DNA from: Sulfurovum sp.
Lineage (GTDB): Bacteria; Campylobacterota; Campylobacteria; Campylobacterales; Sulfurovaceae
Reading direction: 5' to 3'
NCBI GenBank assembly: GCA_020721385.1
Contig: DYMW01000072.1
Coordinates: 1-5,954, forward strand
Length of the DNA: 5,954 bases
Shown here: positions 5,875 through 5,954 of the stretch, piece after piece
How the letters are laid out: every line of letters starts with the position of its first letter
Position numbering within the stretch: position 1 is the first letter of the stretch
The notes under the pieces: generated by a model
Told to the model about the DNA's origin: nothing
The model's input: only the letters and a program-made list of their open reading frames with translations
Databases searched by the model: none
Made by a program: the position numbers and the translations under genes

Positions 5875-5954
5875 TTCCTCGATACTCTCTGAATATAGTA
5901 ACATAAAATAGTGCCGAATTGTGAACACTTACGTCAATGTTTTTAAATATTAGT
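5875..5954 (-). promoter_or_regulatory. Upstream region of the GGDEF-EAL gene with weak promoter candidates
   Basis: This 80-base stretch to the window edge shows no gene. Candidate -10 elements on the minus strand are TACTAT at 5900-5895 preceded by TGT (extended form) and TATATT at 5897-5892. TTGACG at 5937-5932 resembles a -35 box, but no -10 candidate lies at 16-18 bases from it. The true promoter may be any of these or lie outside the window. Confidence 0.25.

Noticed and set aside
5920..5925. TGTTCAC-like sequence shared by the upstream regions of the GGDEF-EAL and DUF3108-like genes (near 2333-2339)
   Set aside because: A single 7-base match without common spacing to the promoters is expected by chance.

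Overview
The window is a low-GC stretch of bacterial chromosome. It most resembles a member of the Campylobacterota (Sulfurimonas/Sulfurovum/Arcobacter-type organisms). The evidence is an AT-rich base composition, extended TGnTATAAT -10 promoters without clear -35 boxes, a Csd3/HdpA-type M23 peptidase, and the style of the Der GTPase (second GTPase motif GTTIDP in place of GTTRD). The genus cannot be fixed from sequence reading alone.

Layout, left to right. (1) Positions 1-113, minus strand: the first ~37 codons of a membrane protein that looks like an EamA/DMT-family transporter, cut by the window edge. (2) 114-324: a divergent intergenic region. (3) 325-1512, plus: a secreted M23 zinc peptidase of the Csd3/HdpA type. 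(4) 1498-1525: a perfect 11-bp hairpin with A and T tracts on both sides, probably a bidirectional terminator, with the peptidase stop codon in its loop. (5) 1537-2280, minus: a secreted DUF3108-like protein, convergent with the peptidase. (6) 2281-2541: a divergent intergenic region with two good extended -10 promoters pointing apart, and a perfect 8-bp hairpin in the der leader. (7) 2542-3942, plus: der, the double-GTPase ribosome assembly factor. (8) 3941-3970: a convergent terminator hairpin. (9) 3971-5860, minus: a membrane-anchored sensor-GGDEF-EAL protein of cyclic-di-GMP metabolism, beginning at a TTG codon behind a very strong Shine-Dalgarno sequence. (10) 5861-5954: its upstream region.

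Every gene alternates in strand with its neighbours, so each is probably its own transcription unit; there is no operon inside the window. The functional themes are envelope maintenance (M23 peptidase, DUF3108 protein, transporter), ribosome assembly (Der) and c-di-GMP signalling (GGDEF-EAL). They look like ordinary chromosomal housekeeping and signalling genes. I see no mobile element, CRISPR array, tRNA, rRNA or defence system. I did not find a convincing undescribed system; the findings are local details of start choice, terminators, a leader hairpin and active-site or allosteric-site variation.
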